Shown here piece by piece: positions 16,063-24,851 of a DNA stretch of 64,000 nt (positions are counted from its first letter, which is position 1; each line of letters opens with the position of its first letter). The stretch lies in the NCBI RefSeq assembly GCF_014195325.1, contig NZ_JACIBK010000015.1:1-64000 (forward strand), in the 5' to 3' direction. A program made the translations under genes and the position numbers. Below the pieces are notes generated by a model, which saw nothing but the letters and a program-made list of their open reading frames with translations, ran no database searches and was not told the origin of the DNA. This DNA comes from Rhizobium sp. BK650 (GTDB lineage Bacteria > Pseudomonadota > Alphaproteobacteria > Rhizobiales > Rhizobiaceae).

Positions 16063-17295
16063 ATGACAGACACTGTTCTCGACCGCTTTCTCCGCTATGT
16101 CGTCATCGACACCCAATCCGATCCATCCTCTTCGACGCAGCCGAGCACCGAAAAACAGAAGGATCTCGGCCGCATTCTGGTCGAGGAACTCCTGGAGATC
16201 GGCCTTTCGGATGCACATCTCGACGAGCACGGCTATGTCTATGCGACCATTCCGGCCAATACCGACAAGAACGTACCGGTCATCTGCTTCTGCTCACATA
16301 TGGATACTGCGCCCGATTTCACAGGCACCAACGTCAAGCCGCAGATTGTGAAGAACTATACTGGCGGCGATATCCGGCTTCCCGGCGACCCGAACCGGGT
16401 GATCCGTGTTTGCGAGCACCCCGAGCTAAAGAACCAGATCAACAACGACATCATCACCACTGATGGCACAACCCTGCTCGGTGCTGACGACAAGGCGGGG
16501 CTGGCGGAAATCATGGCAGCGGCAAAGATTCTCATCGATAATCCCGAGATCAAGCACGGGGCGATCAAGATCCTGTTTACGCCTGATGAGGAAGTCGGCC
16601 GCGGCGTCAACAAGGTCGATCTGAAAAAGCTCGGCGCGGATTTCGCCTACACGATGGATGGCGAAACTGCCGGCCATATCGAGGACGAGACCTTTTCGGC
16701 CGATAGCGTCGATATCGTCATTGCCGGCGTGGCGATCCATCCTGGTTTTGCCAAGGACCGGATGGAAAATGCGATCAAGATTGCAGGCGCGATCATCGAT
16801 CGGCTGCCGAAGGAGATCGCACCTGAGACGACAGAGGGAAAGCAGGGCTTCATTCATCCAACGGGTGTGGCCGGCTCGATGGAAAAGGCGGCGATCAGCC
16901 TCATCATCCGCGATTTCACCAACGAGGGGCTGGTCGAAAAGGAGGCCATGCTCGAAGAAATCGTTAGGGACGTGATAAAAGCATATCCGGGATCGAGCTA
17001 CCGCTTCGACGTGAAGGAACAGTATCGCAACATGAAGGTGGTGCTCGACCGTCATCCGGAAATCATCGAGAACGCCGTCGAGGCGGTGCGCCGGGCGGGC
17101 ATGACGCCGGTGCGCGGCAGCATCCGCGGTGGCACCGACGGTTCGCGCCTCTCCTTCATGGGCCTGCCGTGCCCGAACATCTTTGCTGGCGGGCATGCCT
17201 TCCATTCGCCCCTCGAATGGATCAGCCGCCAAGATATGGAAAAGGCTGTCAAGACGATTGTCGAGCTTGCCAAGGTCTGGGAAGAACGCGCCTAA
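16063..17295 (+). CDS. pepT: Peptidase T (aminotripeptidase)
   Basis: A cytosolic M20-family zinc peptidase that removes the N-terminal residue of tripeptides. Visible signatures are VIDTQSDPSSSTQPSTEKQK near the start, the first metal motif CSHMDTAPDF, the bridging Asp in LLGADDKAGLAEIMAA, the catalytic Glu pair in LFTPDEEVGRG, and a C-terminal His in FAGGHAFHSPLEWI. Homologues begin at about MTDTVLDRFLRYV, so I start at 16063; an ATG nine bases earlier is possible. It follows the importer ATPase by 134 bases in the same direction and may belong to that operon, which would hint at a peptide-linked substrate. Confidence 0.88.
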   Translation: MTDTVLDRFLRYVVIDTQSDPSSSTQPSTEKQKDLGRILVEELLEIGLSDAHLDEHGYVYATIPANTDKNVPVICFCSHMDTAPDFTGTNVKPQIVKNYTGGDIRLPGDPNRVIRVCEHPELKNQINNDIITTDGTTLLGADDKAGLAEIMAAAKILIDNPEIKHGAIKILFTPDEEVGRGVNKVDLKKLGADFAYTMDGETAGHIEDETFSADSVDIVIAGVAIHPGFAKDRMENAIKIAGAIIDRLPKEIAPETTEGKQGFIHPTGVAGSMEKAAISLIIRDFTNEGLVEKEAMLEEIVRDVIKAYPGSSYRFDVKEQYRNMKVVLDRHPEIIENAVEAVRRAGMTPVRGSIRGGTDGSRLSFMGLPCPNIFAGGHAFHSPLEWISRQDMEKAVKTIVELAKVWEERA

Positions 17296-17354
17296 GACGT
17301 CTCCTGCGAAAGAGCGCAGCGGTCATACAGTAGTGACGTGCGTAAAAACGAAGT

Positions 17355-17407
17355 CCTAAAGCGCAGCAAGCGGATCTGAAGGATCGCGACCCGCTTTAGG
17401 CTTTTTT
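17355..17407 (+). terminator. Rho-independent terminator after pepT
   Basis: The stem CCTAAAGCG (17355-17363) with CGCTTTAGG (17392-17400) is followed by CTTTTTT. It lies between the convergent pepT and cell-wall hydrolase genes. A-rich sequence on the left (17344-17352) could let it work weakly in the other direction too. Confidence 0.75.
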
Positions 17408-17412
17408 CCGGA

Positions 17413-18219
17413 TCAGCCGCCGATTCTCGAAATGTTTGTCAACGTCACGCTGTCATAGGCGGGGCGCGGTGTCGGAACGGCAACTGGCGTACCTGGGTCA
17501 GGCTCGATTGCCGTTGCCGCTGCGGGCATTGGCAAAGGATTGATGCTTGCAGTCGGCGCAGGGTCAGGAGACGGGATCGGCACCGGAACGTCCGACGGGA
17601 TCAGGACCTCGAACTGCGGCGGCAACATGCTTTGACCCGGCACGTAGTTCATCGCAACTTCATACGAGGGCAGCGGCGGCGGGGTCTCAAGCGCGCCCTC
17701 TTCGTCACGCTTCTCGTAGAAGGCGTTGCCGCCCGCAACGGTCACGTAATGCATGTTGTTATAGGGAAATTTCAATCCGGCCGTGTGGAAGAACATTGCG
17801 TCGCCTACCGCCGGATGACGCTCGCCGCTCAGGATGGCATCAGCCGCGGTCGCAAGTTCTGGCTCTGCTTGCGGCTTGACCTCGCGCGTCATGACGCCCG
17901 GCGCAAACTGCTTCTTTTGGGCCACGACGCCGCAGATGGAATCAGCATAGGCACCGGAGGTCAGTCTGTTCATGATGACACTGCCGACGGCCAGGTAGCC
18001 GGCTTCATCCGAGTGCTGCGATTCGAAATACATCGCGCGCTTGAGGCAATCTCGATCCTTGGCGGTATAATTGAAAGTGACCTTCGCCTGTTGGCTCTGT
18101 TTCGATTTGGCTTTGACCGGCGCTGCCGCCGGTTTCGATGTCGTCGTGCAGCTCACGGCTGCCAATCCTACGAATAAAATCCCTACCAGGGATTTTCCAA
18201 AGGAAATCTCCGCCCTCAA
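17413..18219 (-). CDS. SleB-type cell-wall hydrolase lipoprotein
   Basis: A 268-residue predicted lipoprotein. The N-terminus ends in the lipobox LAAVSC (Cys24). Residues about 50-165 form a Hydrolase_2/SleB-like domain (CLKRAMYFESQHSDEAGYLA, AVGSVIMNRLTSG and HYVTVAGGNAFYEK), a family that cleaves peptidoglycan glycan strands, with Glu in YFES as the probable catalytic acid. The C-terminal 100 residues are a proline-rich, low-complexity tail. Alphaproteobacteria carry several such genes that are unrelated to sporulation. It stands alone between two terminators. Confidence 0.82.
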   Translation of the reverse strand: MRAEISFGKSLVGILFVGLAAVSCTTTSKPAAAPVKAKSKQSQQAKVTFNYTAKDRDCLKRAMYFESQHSDEAGYLAVGSVIMNRLTSGAYADSICGVVAQKKQFAPGVMTREVKPQAEPELATAADAILSGERHPAVGDAMFFHTAGLKFPYNNMHYVTVAGGNAFYEKRDEEGALETPPPLPSYEVAMNYVPGQSMLPPQFEVLIPSDVPVPIPSPDPAPTASINPLPMPAAATAIEPDPGTPVAVPTPRPAYDSVTLTNISRIGG

Positions 18220-18309
18220 CGCCAGGTGCCTCCTATTGGATTAGTCCAGCCCTTCTCGATTCAGCGAAAACGTTTTTAGTCGGTATGTGACAAAAATACA
18301 AACAACCGG

Positions 18310-18362
18310 AGATAACAAAAATAACAAAGGGTTCCCGCTGAAATACGATTCTGGCGGGAACC
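18310..18362 (-). terminator. Terminator of the sulfate importer operon
   Basis: The stem GGTTCCCGC (18330-18338) with GCGGGAACC (18354-18362) has a 15-base loop. Read on the minus strand it is followed by CTTTGTTATTTTTGTT, a T-rich tail. It lies just downstream of cysA. Confidence 0.75.
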
Positions 18363-18378
18363 GGCGTTGAAGCTGAGA

Positions 18379-19419
18379 TCAACTCCGGAAGAGCTTCCAG
18401 CGGGTCGGCTTGAAGGCGACGCGTGAGCGATCCAGCCTGTCGGCTTCGCTTGGCGAAAGTTCGATTTCGATATGCGGACGATCCTTGCCGATATCGAGTT
18501 CGATATGCCGGGTACCTGCCACACGCCTGCTGGCGACAAGCTGGCCGGCAATACAGTTCTCTGCCGATTCGCAGAGCCGGACATCATGCGGACGGAAATA
18601 GAGCTGGGCCGTACCATCTGGCTCGCCCTCCGCATTGAGGCCGAGCGAACGGCCCTCGAAGCGGATATCGCCGTCAGCGATCTCCACCTGCAGGCAATTC
18701 GACTGGCCGACGAAGCCGAAGACGAAGGGCGAATCGGGACTGTCGTAAACTTGGTCTGGCGTGCCGACCTGCTCGATCGCGCCCTGGCTCATGACGACGA
18801 CACGGTCGGCAAGTTCCATCGCTTCATCCTGATCGTGGGTGACGAAGATGGTGGTATGGCCAGTGCGGTCATGAATTTCGCGCAGCCATTTGCGCAGATC
18901 CTTGCGGACCTGCGCATCAAGTGCGCCGAACGGCTCGTCAAGCAGCAGGACGTTTGGCTGAACCGCCATGGCGCGGGCCAGCGCCACGCGCTGACGCTGG
19001 CCGCCTGAAAGTTGTGCCGGATAGCGCTTTTCAAGACCCGAGAGCTGCACGAGATCGAGCAGTTCCAGAGCGCGCTTTCGGATTTCTGCCTTCGGTGGAC
19101 GGCGCGATGCCTTGCGTACCTTCAGGCCGAAGGAGACATTTTCGAGCACCGTCATGTGTCGGAAAAGCGCGTAATGCTGGAATACGAAGCCGACATTGCG
19201 CTGCTGGACCGTCTTTCGCGAAGCATCCTCGTCGCCGAAGAAGATCTGGCCTTCAGTGGGGCTTTCGAGACCCGCAATGAGGCGCAGCAGCGTGGTCTTG
19301 CCGGAACCGGAGGGTCCGAGCAATGCGATCAGCTCGCCGGAGCGGATATCGAGCGAAACGTCATGCAGGGCCGGAAAGCGGTCGAATTCCTTGCGTATGT
19401 TTTGGACGCGTACTTCCAT
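18379..19419 (-). CDS. cysA: Sulfate/thiosulfate importer ATPase CysA
   Basis: A 346-residue ABC ATPase energising sulfate uptake. Walker A is GPSGSGKTT, the signature LSGGQRQRVALARA, Walker B LLLDEPFGALD and the H-loop FVTHDQDEAMELADR. The MEVRVQNIRKEFDRFPALHD start and a C-terminal TOBE region (LYFRPHDVRL) are typical of CysA. It is the last gene of sbp-cysT-cysW-cysA, ten bases after cysW, and is followed by a terminator. Confidence 0.93.
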   Translation of the reverse strand: MEVRVQNIRKEFDRFPALHDVSLDIRSGELIALLGPSGSGKTTLLRLIAGLESPTEGQIFFGDEDASRKTVQQRNVGFVFQHYALFRHMTVLENVSFGLKVRKASRRPPKAEIRKRALELLDLVQLSGLEKRYPAQLSGGQRQRVALARAMAVQPNVLLLDEPFGALDAQVRKDLRKWLREIHDRTGHTTIFVTHDQDEAMELADRVVVMSQGAIEQVGTPDQVYDSPDSPFVFGFVGQSNCLQVEIADGDIRFEGRSLGLNAEGEPDGTAQLYFRPHDVRLCESAENCIAGQLVASRRVAGTRHIELDIGKDRPHIEIELSPSEADRLDRSRVAFKPTRWKLFRS

Positions 19420-19429
19420 TCTAATTCCT

Positions 19430-20317
19430 TCAGTGCCGCCGGCTGGCGGCGATTTCGGCGCTATAGCGCATTTCCAGCAGCGTCTTCAAAACAAGTGTGA
19501 CGAGGGCGAGCAAGGCAAGAAGCGAAGCGACCGCAAAGGCCCCCGTGAAATTATACTCGTTATAGAGGATTTCCACCTGCAAAGGCATCGTGTTGGTCTG
19601 GCCGCGAATATGGCCCGATACGACCGATACGGCGCCAAACTCGCCCATGGCGCGGGCATTGCAGAGCAGCACACCGTAGAGCAGACCCCATTTGATGTTT
19701 GGCAAGGTCACATGCCAGAAGGCTTGCCAGCCGCTTGCGCCGAGCGAAAGAGCTGCCTCTTCATCCTGCGTTCCCTGTTCCTGCATGAGCGGAATGAGCT
19801 CGCGCGCAACGAAGGGGAAAGTGACGAACATCGTGGCAAGAATCAGACCCGGCGCCGCAAACAGGATCTTGATCTCGTTGGCGGTCAGCCACTGACCGAG
19901 CCATGTGTTGGCTCCGAAGAGCAGCACGAAGACGAGGCCCGAGATCACCGGCGAAACCGAGAAGGGAAGATCGATCAGCGTCGTCAGGAAGGCCTTTCCC
20001 TTAAATTCGAACTTGGCGATCGCCCATGCAGCGGCAATGCCGAAGACGAGGTTCAGCGGCACACTGACGCCGGCAACGATCAGCGTCAGACGGATTGCCG
20101 AGAAGGTTTCGACATCCTGGAGCGCTGTGAAGAAAGCGCCGGTCCCCTTGCGGAAGGCTTCGACGAAGACGGCTGTGAGCGGCAGGAGCACGATCAACAG
20201 CAGGAAGACGAGCGCGATCACGACCAGCGTGACACGGGCGACTTTGCTCTCGGTGACGGCTGAATGGACCTTGCGCGGTTCGACCGTCGAAGCAGCTGGG
20301 ATAGCATCAGACGCCAT
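19430..20317 (-). CDS. cysW: Sulfate importer permease CysW
   Basis: A 295-residue inner-membrane permease with six predicted membrane segments, paired with CysT. The conserved permease loop is present (EEAALSLGASGWQAFWHVTL), as is NARAMGEFGAVSVVSGHIRG, typical of CysW. I use the ATG at 20317, which overlaps the cysT stop by 11 bases; an in-frame earlier ATG would lie deep within cysT. Confidence 0.92.
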   Translation of the reverse strand: MASDAIPAASTVEPRKVHSAVTESKVARVTLVVIALVFLLLIVLLPLTAVFVEAFRKGTGAFFTALQDVETFSAIRLTLIVAGVSVPLNLVFGIAAAWAIAKFEFKGKAFLTTLIDLPFSVSPVISGLVFVLLFGANTWLGQWLTANEIKILFAAPGLILATMFVTFPFVARELIPLMQEQGTQDEEAALSLGASGWQAFWHVTLPNIKWGLLYGVLLCNARAMGEFGAVSVVSGHIRGQTNTMPLQVEILYNEYNFTGAFAVASLLALLALVTLVLKTLLEMRYSAEIAASRRH

Positions 20318-21164
20318 AACCGTACCTCCGCCTGCTCCAGCTTTGCATGAGATTGATGACAAACAGCATCGAGAAGGAGATAATCAGCATGATCGCGGCG
20401 ATGCCGGTCGCCGCCGCGTAATTGTATTCTTCGAGCTTGATAACGATCAGCAACGGGGCGATTTCCGATTTAAACGGCAGATTGCCGGCAATGAAGATGA
20501 CCGAACCGTATTCGCCGACGGCGCGGGCGAAGGCGAGCGCAAAACCGGTCAGCACGGCAGGCGCAAGGCCCGGAAGCAGCACGCGCGCAATTGTCTGAAA
20601 ACGATTGGCGCCGAGCGTAGCGGCGGCCTCCTCTACTTCCTTGTCGATCTCTTCCATGACCGGCTGGACCGTTCGTACGATGAAGGGCAGACCGACGAAG
20701 ATGAGGGCGACGACAATACCGGCAGGCGTGAAGGCGATCTTGATGCCGAGCGGCGTCAGGAACTGCCCGACCCAGCCGTTCGGAGCGTAGAGGGTGGTCA
20801 GTGCTATGCCGGCGACGGCCGTCGGCAGGGCGAAGGGCAGGTCCACCATGGCGTCGAGAATGCGTTTGCCGGGAAATCGGTAACGGACCAGAACCCAGGC
20901 AAGGATGACGCCGAAGACGACATTGAGACAGGCGGCGATGAATGCGCAGCCGAAGCTGATGCGCAGCGCGCTCAGTGTCCGCTGGTCGAATGCAATGCCG
21001 AAGAACTTCTCCCAACCGAGTGCGCTCGACCGCCAGGCAAGACCGGACAGGGGGATAAGGACGATGAGGGTAAGCCAGATCAAGGTAAGACCGAGCGCCA
21101 GTCCGAAACCCGGAATGACGCTAGGCCGCTTGAACCGCCACCGTGTGGGGTTATGTGCGCTCAT
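20307..21164 (-). CDS. cysT: Sulfate importer permease CysT (CysU)
   Basis: A 285-residue inner-membrane permease, first of the pair. Landmarks are PSVIPGFGLALGLTLIWLTL, the VDLPFALPTAVAGIALTTLY segment, the permease loop VEEAAATLGANRFQTIARVL and FARAVGEYGSVIFIAGN. It starts eight bases after the sulfate-binding protein gene and overlaps cysW. Confidence 0.92.
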   Translation of the reverse strand: MSAHNPTRWRFKRPSVIPGFGLALGLTLIWLTLIVLIPLSGLAWRSSALGWEKFFGIAFDQRTLSALRISFGCAFIAACLNVVFGVILAWVLVRYRFPGKRILDAMVDLPFALPTAVAGIALTTLYAPNGWVGQFLTPLGIKIAFTPAGIVVALIFVGLPFIVRTVQPVMEEIDKEVEEAAATLGANRFQTIARVLLPGLAPAVLTGFALAFARAVGEYGSVIFIAGNLPFKSEIAPLLIVIKLEEYNYAAATGIAAIMLIISFSMLFVINLMQSWSRRRYGYGV

Positions 21165-21172
21165 AAGACCTA

Positions 21173-22198
21173 TTATTGGGCCGGCTTATAGATCTGGTCA
21201 AATACGCCGCCGTCGCCGAAGAATTTCGGCTGTGCTTCCTTCCAGCCGCCGAAGTCGTCGATCGTGGCAAGAGTGAGCTTTGGGAAGCGGGCGATATCAG
21301 CGGGATCGGCTGCTTCCGGCTTGATCGGTCGGTAAAAATGCTTTGCCGCGATCTTCTGGCCTTCATCGGAATAGAGGTAGTTCAGATAGGCTTCTGCGAC
21401 CTTACGGGTGCCCTTCTTGTCGACGTTGCCGTCGACAACCGCAACCGGTGGGTCGGCGCGGATGGAAAGAGATGGGGTGACGATTTCGAATTGATCGGGG
21501 CCAAGTTCTTCGAGCGAGAGATAGGCTTCGTTTTCCCATGCAAGCAGGACATCTCCGAGGCCGCGCTGGACGAAGGTGGTGGTAGCACCACGCGCCCCGC
21601 TATCGAGAACCGGGACGTGCTGGAGGAGTTTGGTCACATAGTCCTGCGCCTTGGCGTCGTCGCCGCCATTCGCATGCTTGGCCCATGCCCAAGCGGCAAG
21701 GAAATTCCAGCGGGCGCCGCCCGACGTCTTTGGGTTCGGTGTGATCACCTGGATGCCTTCCTTGACCAAATCGCCCCAATCCTTGATGCCCTTCGGATTG
21801 CCCTTGCGGACGAGGAAGACGATCGTGGAGGTATAGGGCGTGGAATTATTCGGGAACTTGGTCTTCCAGTCGGCCGGAATCTTGCCGGTCTTCTTAGCGA
21901 TGGCGTCGATATCGCCTTCGAGCGCAAGCGTCACGACGTCGGCTTCAAGCCCGTCGATGACCGAGCGCGCCTGCGCGCCGGAACCACCGTGAGAGGCTTG
22001 GATCGTCACGGCTTCGCCCGTGTCAGTCTTCCACTTTGCAGCGAAAGCGGCATTGAAATCCTTATATAATTCGCGTGTCGGATCATAGGACACGTTCAGA
22101 AGCGTTTGGTCGGCGAAGGCCGGTGCGACGCTGCCGATCGCAAAGCTGCTTGCCATGACCGCGGCCGCGATGAGCCGGGCGATCCTTGAAGTCTGCAT
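21173..22198 (-). CDS. sbp: Periplasmic sulfate-binding protein
   Basis: A 341-residue periplasmic protein that delivers sulfate or thiosulfate to CysTWA. The signal peptide ends at PAFA (about residue 29), and the mature protein begins DQTLLNVSYDPTRELYKDFN, the hallmark of Sbp/CysP. Sulfate-pocket segments are visible: QASHGGSGAQARSVIDGLEA, NPKTSGGARWNFLAAW and LLAWENEAYL. It is the first gene of the operon. Whether it prefers sulfate or thiosulfate cannot be decided from sequence alone. Confidence 0.93.
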   Translation of the reverse strand: MQTSRIARLIAAAVMASSFAIGSVAPAFADQTLLNVSYDPTRELYKDFNAAFAAKWKTDTGEAVTIQASHGGSGAQARSVIDGLEADVVTLALEGDIDAIAKKTGKIPADWKTKFPNNSTPYTSTIVFLVRKGNPKGIKDWGDLVKEGIQVITPNPKTSGGARWNFLAAWAWAKHANGGDDAKAQDYVTKLLQHVPVLDSGARGATTTFVQRGLGDVLLAWENEAYLSLEELGPDQFEIVTPSLSIRADPPVAVVDGNVDKKGTRKVAEAYLNYLYSDEGQKIAAKHFYRPIKPEAADPADIARFPKLTLATIDDFGGWKEAQPKFFGDGGVFDQIYKPAQ

Positions 22199-22553
22199 GG
22201 GAACCCTCCGTGGTTATGCGCTAAACTCTATCAACTAGGTCGTATAATGAAACGAAGATTGTTCCGGTTCCGGGGACCAACCTTAGAAAGCCATCCCATT
22301 TTCAGCGGCTGATTGCGAATAGCACGTGCTGATAGTGGGCCGCGCCTAGTTGGGGCAGCCCGCCACAATCGTGATTTTTCTGCCACAGTTCGATCTCGAA
22401 AGTGTCATTCCTGTGTCGATTTTTAGCCTTCTTTTGCAGCGCGGACGTTTTCGAGTGCCTACATGGACGTCCGGTCGTTGGGATTCGGCGACCGACGGCA
22501 GGGGTGTCCTTGAAGCACTGCTTGCCTCTTTCAAACCGTAAAAGGTCTTTCTG
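22199..22553. promoter_or_regulatory. Divergent leader region of sbp and the porin gene
   Basis: A 355-base gap between the leftward sulfate operon and the rightward porin gene. On the sbp side an AT-rich segment (CTATCAACTAGGTCGTATAA, 22228-22247) is the likely promoter or regulator site. The porin side should carry a long untranslated leader, as is common for rhizobial porins. I see no coding sequence or clear hairpin. Confidence 0.4.
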
Positions 22554-23585
22554 ATGTCTATTAAAACTATCCTTCTTGGCTCTGTCGCCGCCCTTGCAGC
22601 GGTTTCCGGAGCACATGCAGCCGACGCTATCGTCGCAGCCGAGCCGGAGCCCGTAGAATACGTTCGCGTTTGCGACGCCTACGGGACTGGCTACTTCTAT
22701 ATCCCGGGCACGGAAACCTGCCTTAAGATCGAAGGCTACATCCGTTTCCAGGTTAATGCTGGCGAGAACGTCGGCGCCTCCGTAACCAACCCGAACGACT
22801 CCGACTGGGATGCCGTTACCCGTGGTCAGGTCACCTTCCAGACCAAGAACGACACCGAGTATGGCACGCTCACCGGCGTCATCACGCTGCGTACCAACGC
22901 TGACAACGCCACCAACCAGACGACCACGCTCGACGAAGGCTACATCGACATCGCCGGCTTCCGCGTTGGTAAGCAGTACAGCTGGTGGGATGACGATCTG
23001 AGCGGTGAGACGGACACGCTCTCGAGCAACGAGACGACTCACAACTCGATCCGTTATCAGTACGAGACCGACCGCTTCGCAGCTGGCATCTCGGTCGACG
23101 AACTTGAAGACGCCTATGTCGAGAAGGATGGCGAGGGCCCGAACAACTTCGGCGTTGCGGCCCAGGTTTCCTTCAAGAGCGGCGCCTTTAGCGGCTACCT
23201 GCTCGGCAGCTACGATACCGACAACGAGGAAGGCGCCATCCGCGCAATCCTGTATGCCGACATCGGTCCCGGCACCCTTGGCCTCGCTGGCATCTGGGCT
23301 AGCGGCGCTAACTACTATTACGAAGAGTCCGAATGGACAGTCGCTGCCGAGTACAAGGTCAAGCTCACCGACAAGTTGGCTGTTACCCCGGCCTTCCAGT
23401 ACTTCGACAAGATCGAACTCGATGATAGTGGCGACTTCACCGGCGGCAGTGCTTATACCACCGGTGTTACCGTCGATTACCAGATCGCTGAAAACCTGCG
23501 CAGCAAGGTCAGCGTTCAGTATCACGACGAAGAAGACGGCGACGACGAAACCTTCGGTTTCCTGCGTCTGCAGCGCGACTTCTAA
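22554..23585 (+). CDS. ropA: RopA-type outer-membrane porin
   Basis: A 343-residue porin of the alphaproteobacterial Porin_2 family (RopA of Rhizobium, Omp2 of Brucella). The signal peptide ends at SGAHA, and the mature protein begins ADAIVAAEPEPVEYVRVCDA with the two family cysteines (VCDAYGTGYFYIPGTETCL) near the N-terminus. The C-terminal residue is Phe (LRLQRDF), as needed for beta-barrel assembly. The rich Asp/Glu and Asn/Thr content and the alternating beta pattern fit a 16-strand barrel. It is a single-gene unit. Rhizobia carry several paralogues, so the symbol indicates the family. Confidence 0.88.
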   Translation: MSIKTILLGSVAALAAVSGAHAADAIVAAEPEPVEYVRVCDAYGTGYFYIPGTETCLKIEGYIRFQVNAGENVGASVTNPNDSDWDAVTRGQVTFQTKNDTEYGTLTGVITLRTNADNATNQTTTLDEGYIDIAGFRVGKQYSWWDDDLSGETDTLSSNETTHNSIRYQYETDRFAAGISVDELEDAYVEKDGEGPNNFGVAAQVSFKSGAFSGYLLGSYDTDNEEGAIRAILYADIGPGTLGLAGIWASGANYYYEESEWTVAAEYKVKLTDKLAVTPAFQYFDKIELDDSGDFTGGSAYTTGVTVDYQIAENLRSKVSVQYHDEEDGDDETFGFLRLQRDF

Positions 23586-23587
23586 TA

Positions 23588-23608
23588 AAAAAAGGGCCTA
23601 TGCGGCCC
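23588..23608 (-). terminator. Terminator of the kdp-ptsN operon
   Basis: On the minus strand GGGGCC-GCATA-GGCCC is followed by seven T residues, a compact rho-independent terminator 67 bases past the PtsN-like stop. It sits directly against the porin stop codon. In the porin direction the same hairpin lacks a T-run. Confidence 0.75.
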
Positions 23609-23622
23609 CTGCTACCGATTTG

Positions 23623-23650
23623 CCTTCCCCCCGCTACGGCGGGGAGAAGG
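23623..23650. repeat. GC-rich palindromic repeat (REP-like)
   Basis: The sequence runs CCTTC-CCCCCGC-TAC-GGCGGGG-AGAAGG, a near-perfect palindrome between the convergent porin and ptsN genes. Similar cttctcccc/ggggagaag palindromes are frequent in rhizobial intergenic regions; a related hairpin occurs at 44708-44728. It may act as a bidirectional transcription barrier. Confidence 0.55.
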
Positions 23651-23674
23651 TCGAAAGTGTCAAGCGAGTTTCCC

Positions 23675-24130
23675 TCATACGCGCGAATCGGCAATGAAAT
23701 CCGAATAAAATTCATCGGTTCTTCGGGCCTTGCGCATGGCCGCCAGCACCCCATCCGACTGAAGCCGGCGGGCAATGGCTGCGAGCACGTTCAGATATTC
23801 TCCACGATTATTTTCCCCAAAGAGCAGCACGAAGGCGATATCTGTTGGGATATCGTCGATCGCATCGAAATCGAGCGGCTGGGCAAAGCGGATTAGCAGG
23901 CCCCGTGGGCTTGTCATGCCGTCGATGGCCGCATGGGGAACGGCAATGCCGTTGCCGATGCCGGTGGAGCCCAGCTTTTCTCGGGATTCGAGCGCCTTCA
24001 GGACGGCGTGGCCATCAATGCTGAAGGCTTTGCCGGCCTTTTCGGATATCGCCTGCAGCGCGCGCCATTTGGTCGTTACCGACAGGCCAATGAAGGTGTG
24101 TTCCGGCCGGATGATGTTGGAGAGGTTCAT
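23675..24130 (-). CDS. PtsN-like EIIA protein (nitrogen PTS)
   Basis: A 151-residue PTS EIIA type-2 domain protein, normal in length for EIIA-Ntr. The phosphorylated histidine is H66 in GIGNGIAVPHAAID. The final segment follows the family (IARRLQSDGVLAAMRKARRT). Proteins of this class take phosphate from NPr and regulate partners by binding. In E. coli, unphosphorylated EIIA-Ntr binds KdpD and stimulates it. Here the gene lies 28 bases downstream of kdpE in the same direction and shares its terminator, so the location itself points to a role in potassium control. It is likely the second PtsN paralogue, because the main ptsN of rhizobia sits by rpoN. Confidence 0.88.
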   Translation of the reverse strand: MNLSNIIRPEHTFIGLSVTTKWRALQAISEKAGKAFSIDGHAVLKALESREKLGSTGIGNGIAVPHAAIDGMTSPRGLLIRFAQPLDFDAIDDIPTDIAFVLLFGENNRGEYLNVLAAIARRLQSDGVLAAMRKARRTDEFYSDFIADSRV

Positions 24131-24158
24131 TTCAGTCCCGATGCTGGATTGGCAGATA

Positions 24159-24851
24159 TCAGTCAGGCTCGCGGAGCCTGTAGCCGACGCCGGTCTCGGT
24201 GGTGATATAATGCGGCTGGTCGGGAATCTGCTCGACCTTTTGCCGCAGTTGGCGCACGTAGACGCGCAGATATTGCACGTCTGCCGCCGGACCCCACACC
24301 TGCTTCAGAAGGAATTGATGCGTCAGCACCTTGCCGGCATGCTGGACGAGCACGCGCAGGATGTCGTATTCCTTTGGCGACAGCTTGATCTCCTTGCCGT
24401 CGACCTTGACGATGCGCTTGACGAGGTCGATCGACAGGCCTCCCGTCTGGAATATTGCCTTTTCTCCCTGCTGCTGCAGTCGGTGGCGCAGCGCCACGCG
24501 GATTCGGGCCCCGAGCTCGTTGATGCCGAAGGGCTTCGTAACATAATCGTCCGCACCGCTTTCCAGCGCCTTGACGATGCCGGCCTCATCGGTACGGCTC
24601 GACAGGATGACGACAGGCATGGCGAGCCCGTCCTCGCGCCATTCCCGCAGAAGGTCGTGGCCCGGCATGTCGGGGAGGCCAAGATCGAGTACGATGAGAT
24701 CGGGCCGGTCGTCCTTGACCGACTGTCGGGCGGCAGCGGCATTCGGTGCCTCATGGACTTCATAGCCCTGCGCTGTGAGACCTACGCGTAAAAGCTTTCG
24801 GATCGGCGGCTCGTCGTCGACGACGAGGATCTTGACGGCTGAGCCGGTCAT
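24159..24851 (-). CDS. kdpE: KdpE response regulator
   Basis: A 230-residue OmpR-family regulator. The receiver (1-120) has the acidic pair VDDEPP, phosphoacceptor D56 in LIVLDLGLPDMPG and the switch Lys in DYVTKPFGINEL. The winged-helix domain (about 130-228) reads KLSPKEYDILRVLVQHAGKV and ends RLREPD. It activates the kdp operon under potassium limitation or osmotic stress with KdpD. Its ATG overlaps the kdpD stop (ATGA). Confidence 0.95.
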   Translation of the reverse strand: MTGSAVKILVVDDEPPIRKLLRVGLTAQGYEVHEAPNAAAARQSVKDDRPDLIVLDLGLPDMPGHDLLREWREDGLAMPVVILSSRTDEAGIVKALESGADDYVTKPFGINELGARIRVALRHRLQQQGEKAIFQTGGLSIDLVKRIVKVDGKEIKLSPKEYDILRVLVQHAGKVLTHQFLLKQVWGPAADVQYLRVYVRQLRQKVEQIPDQPHYITTETGVGYRLREPD

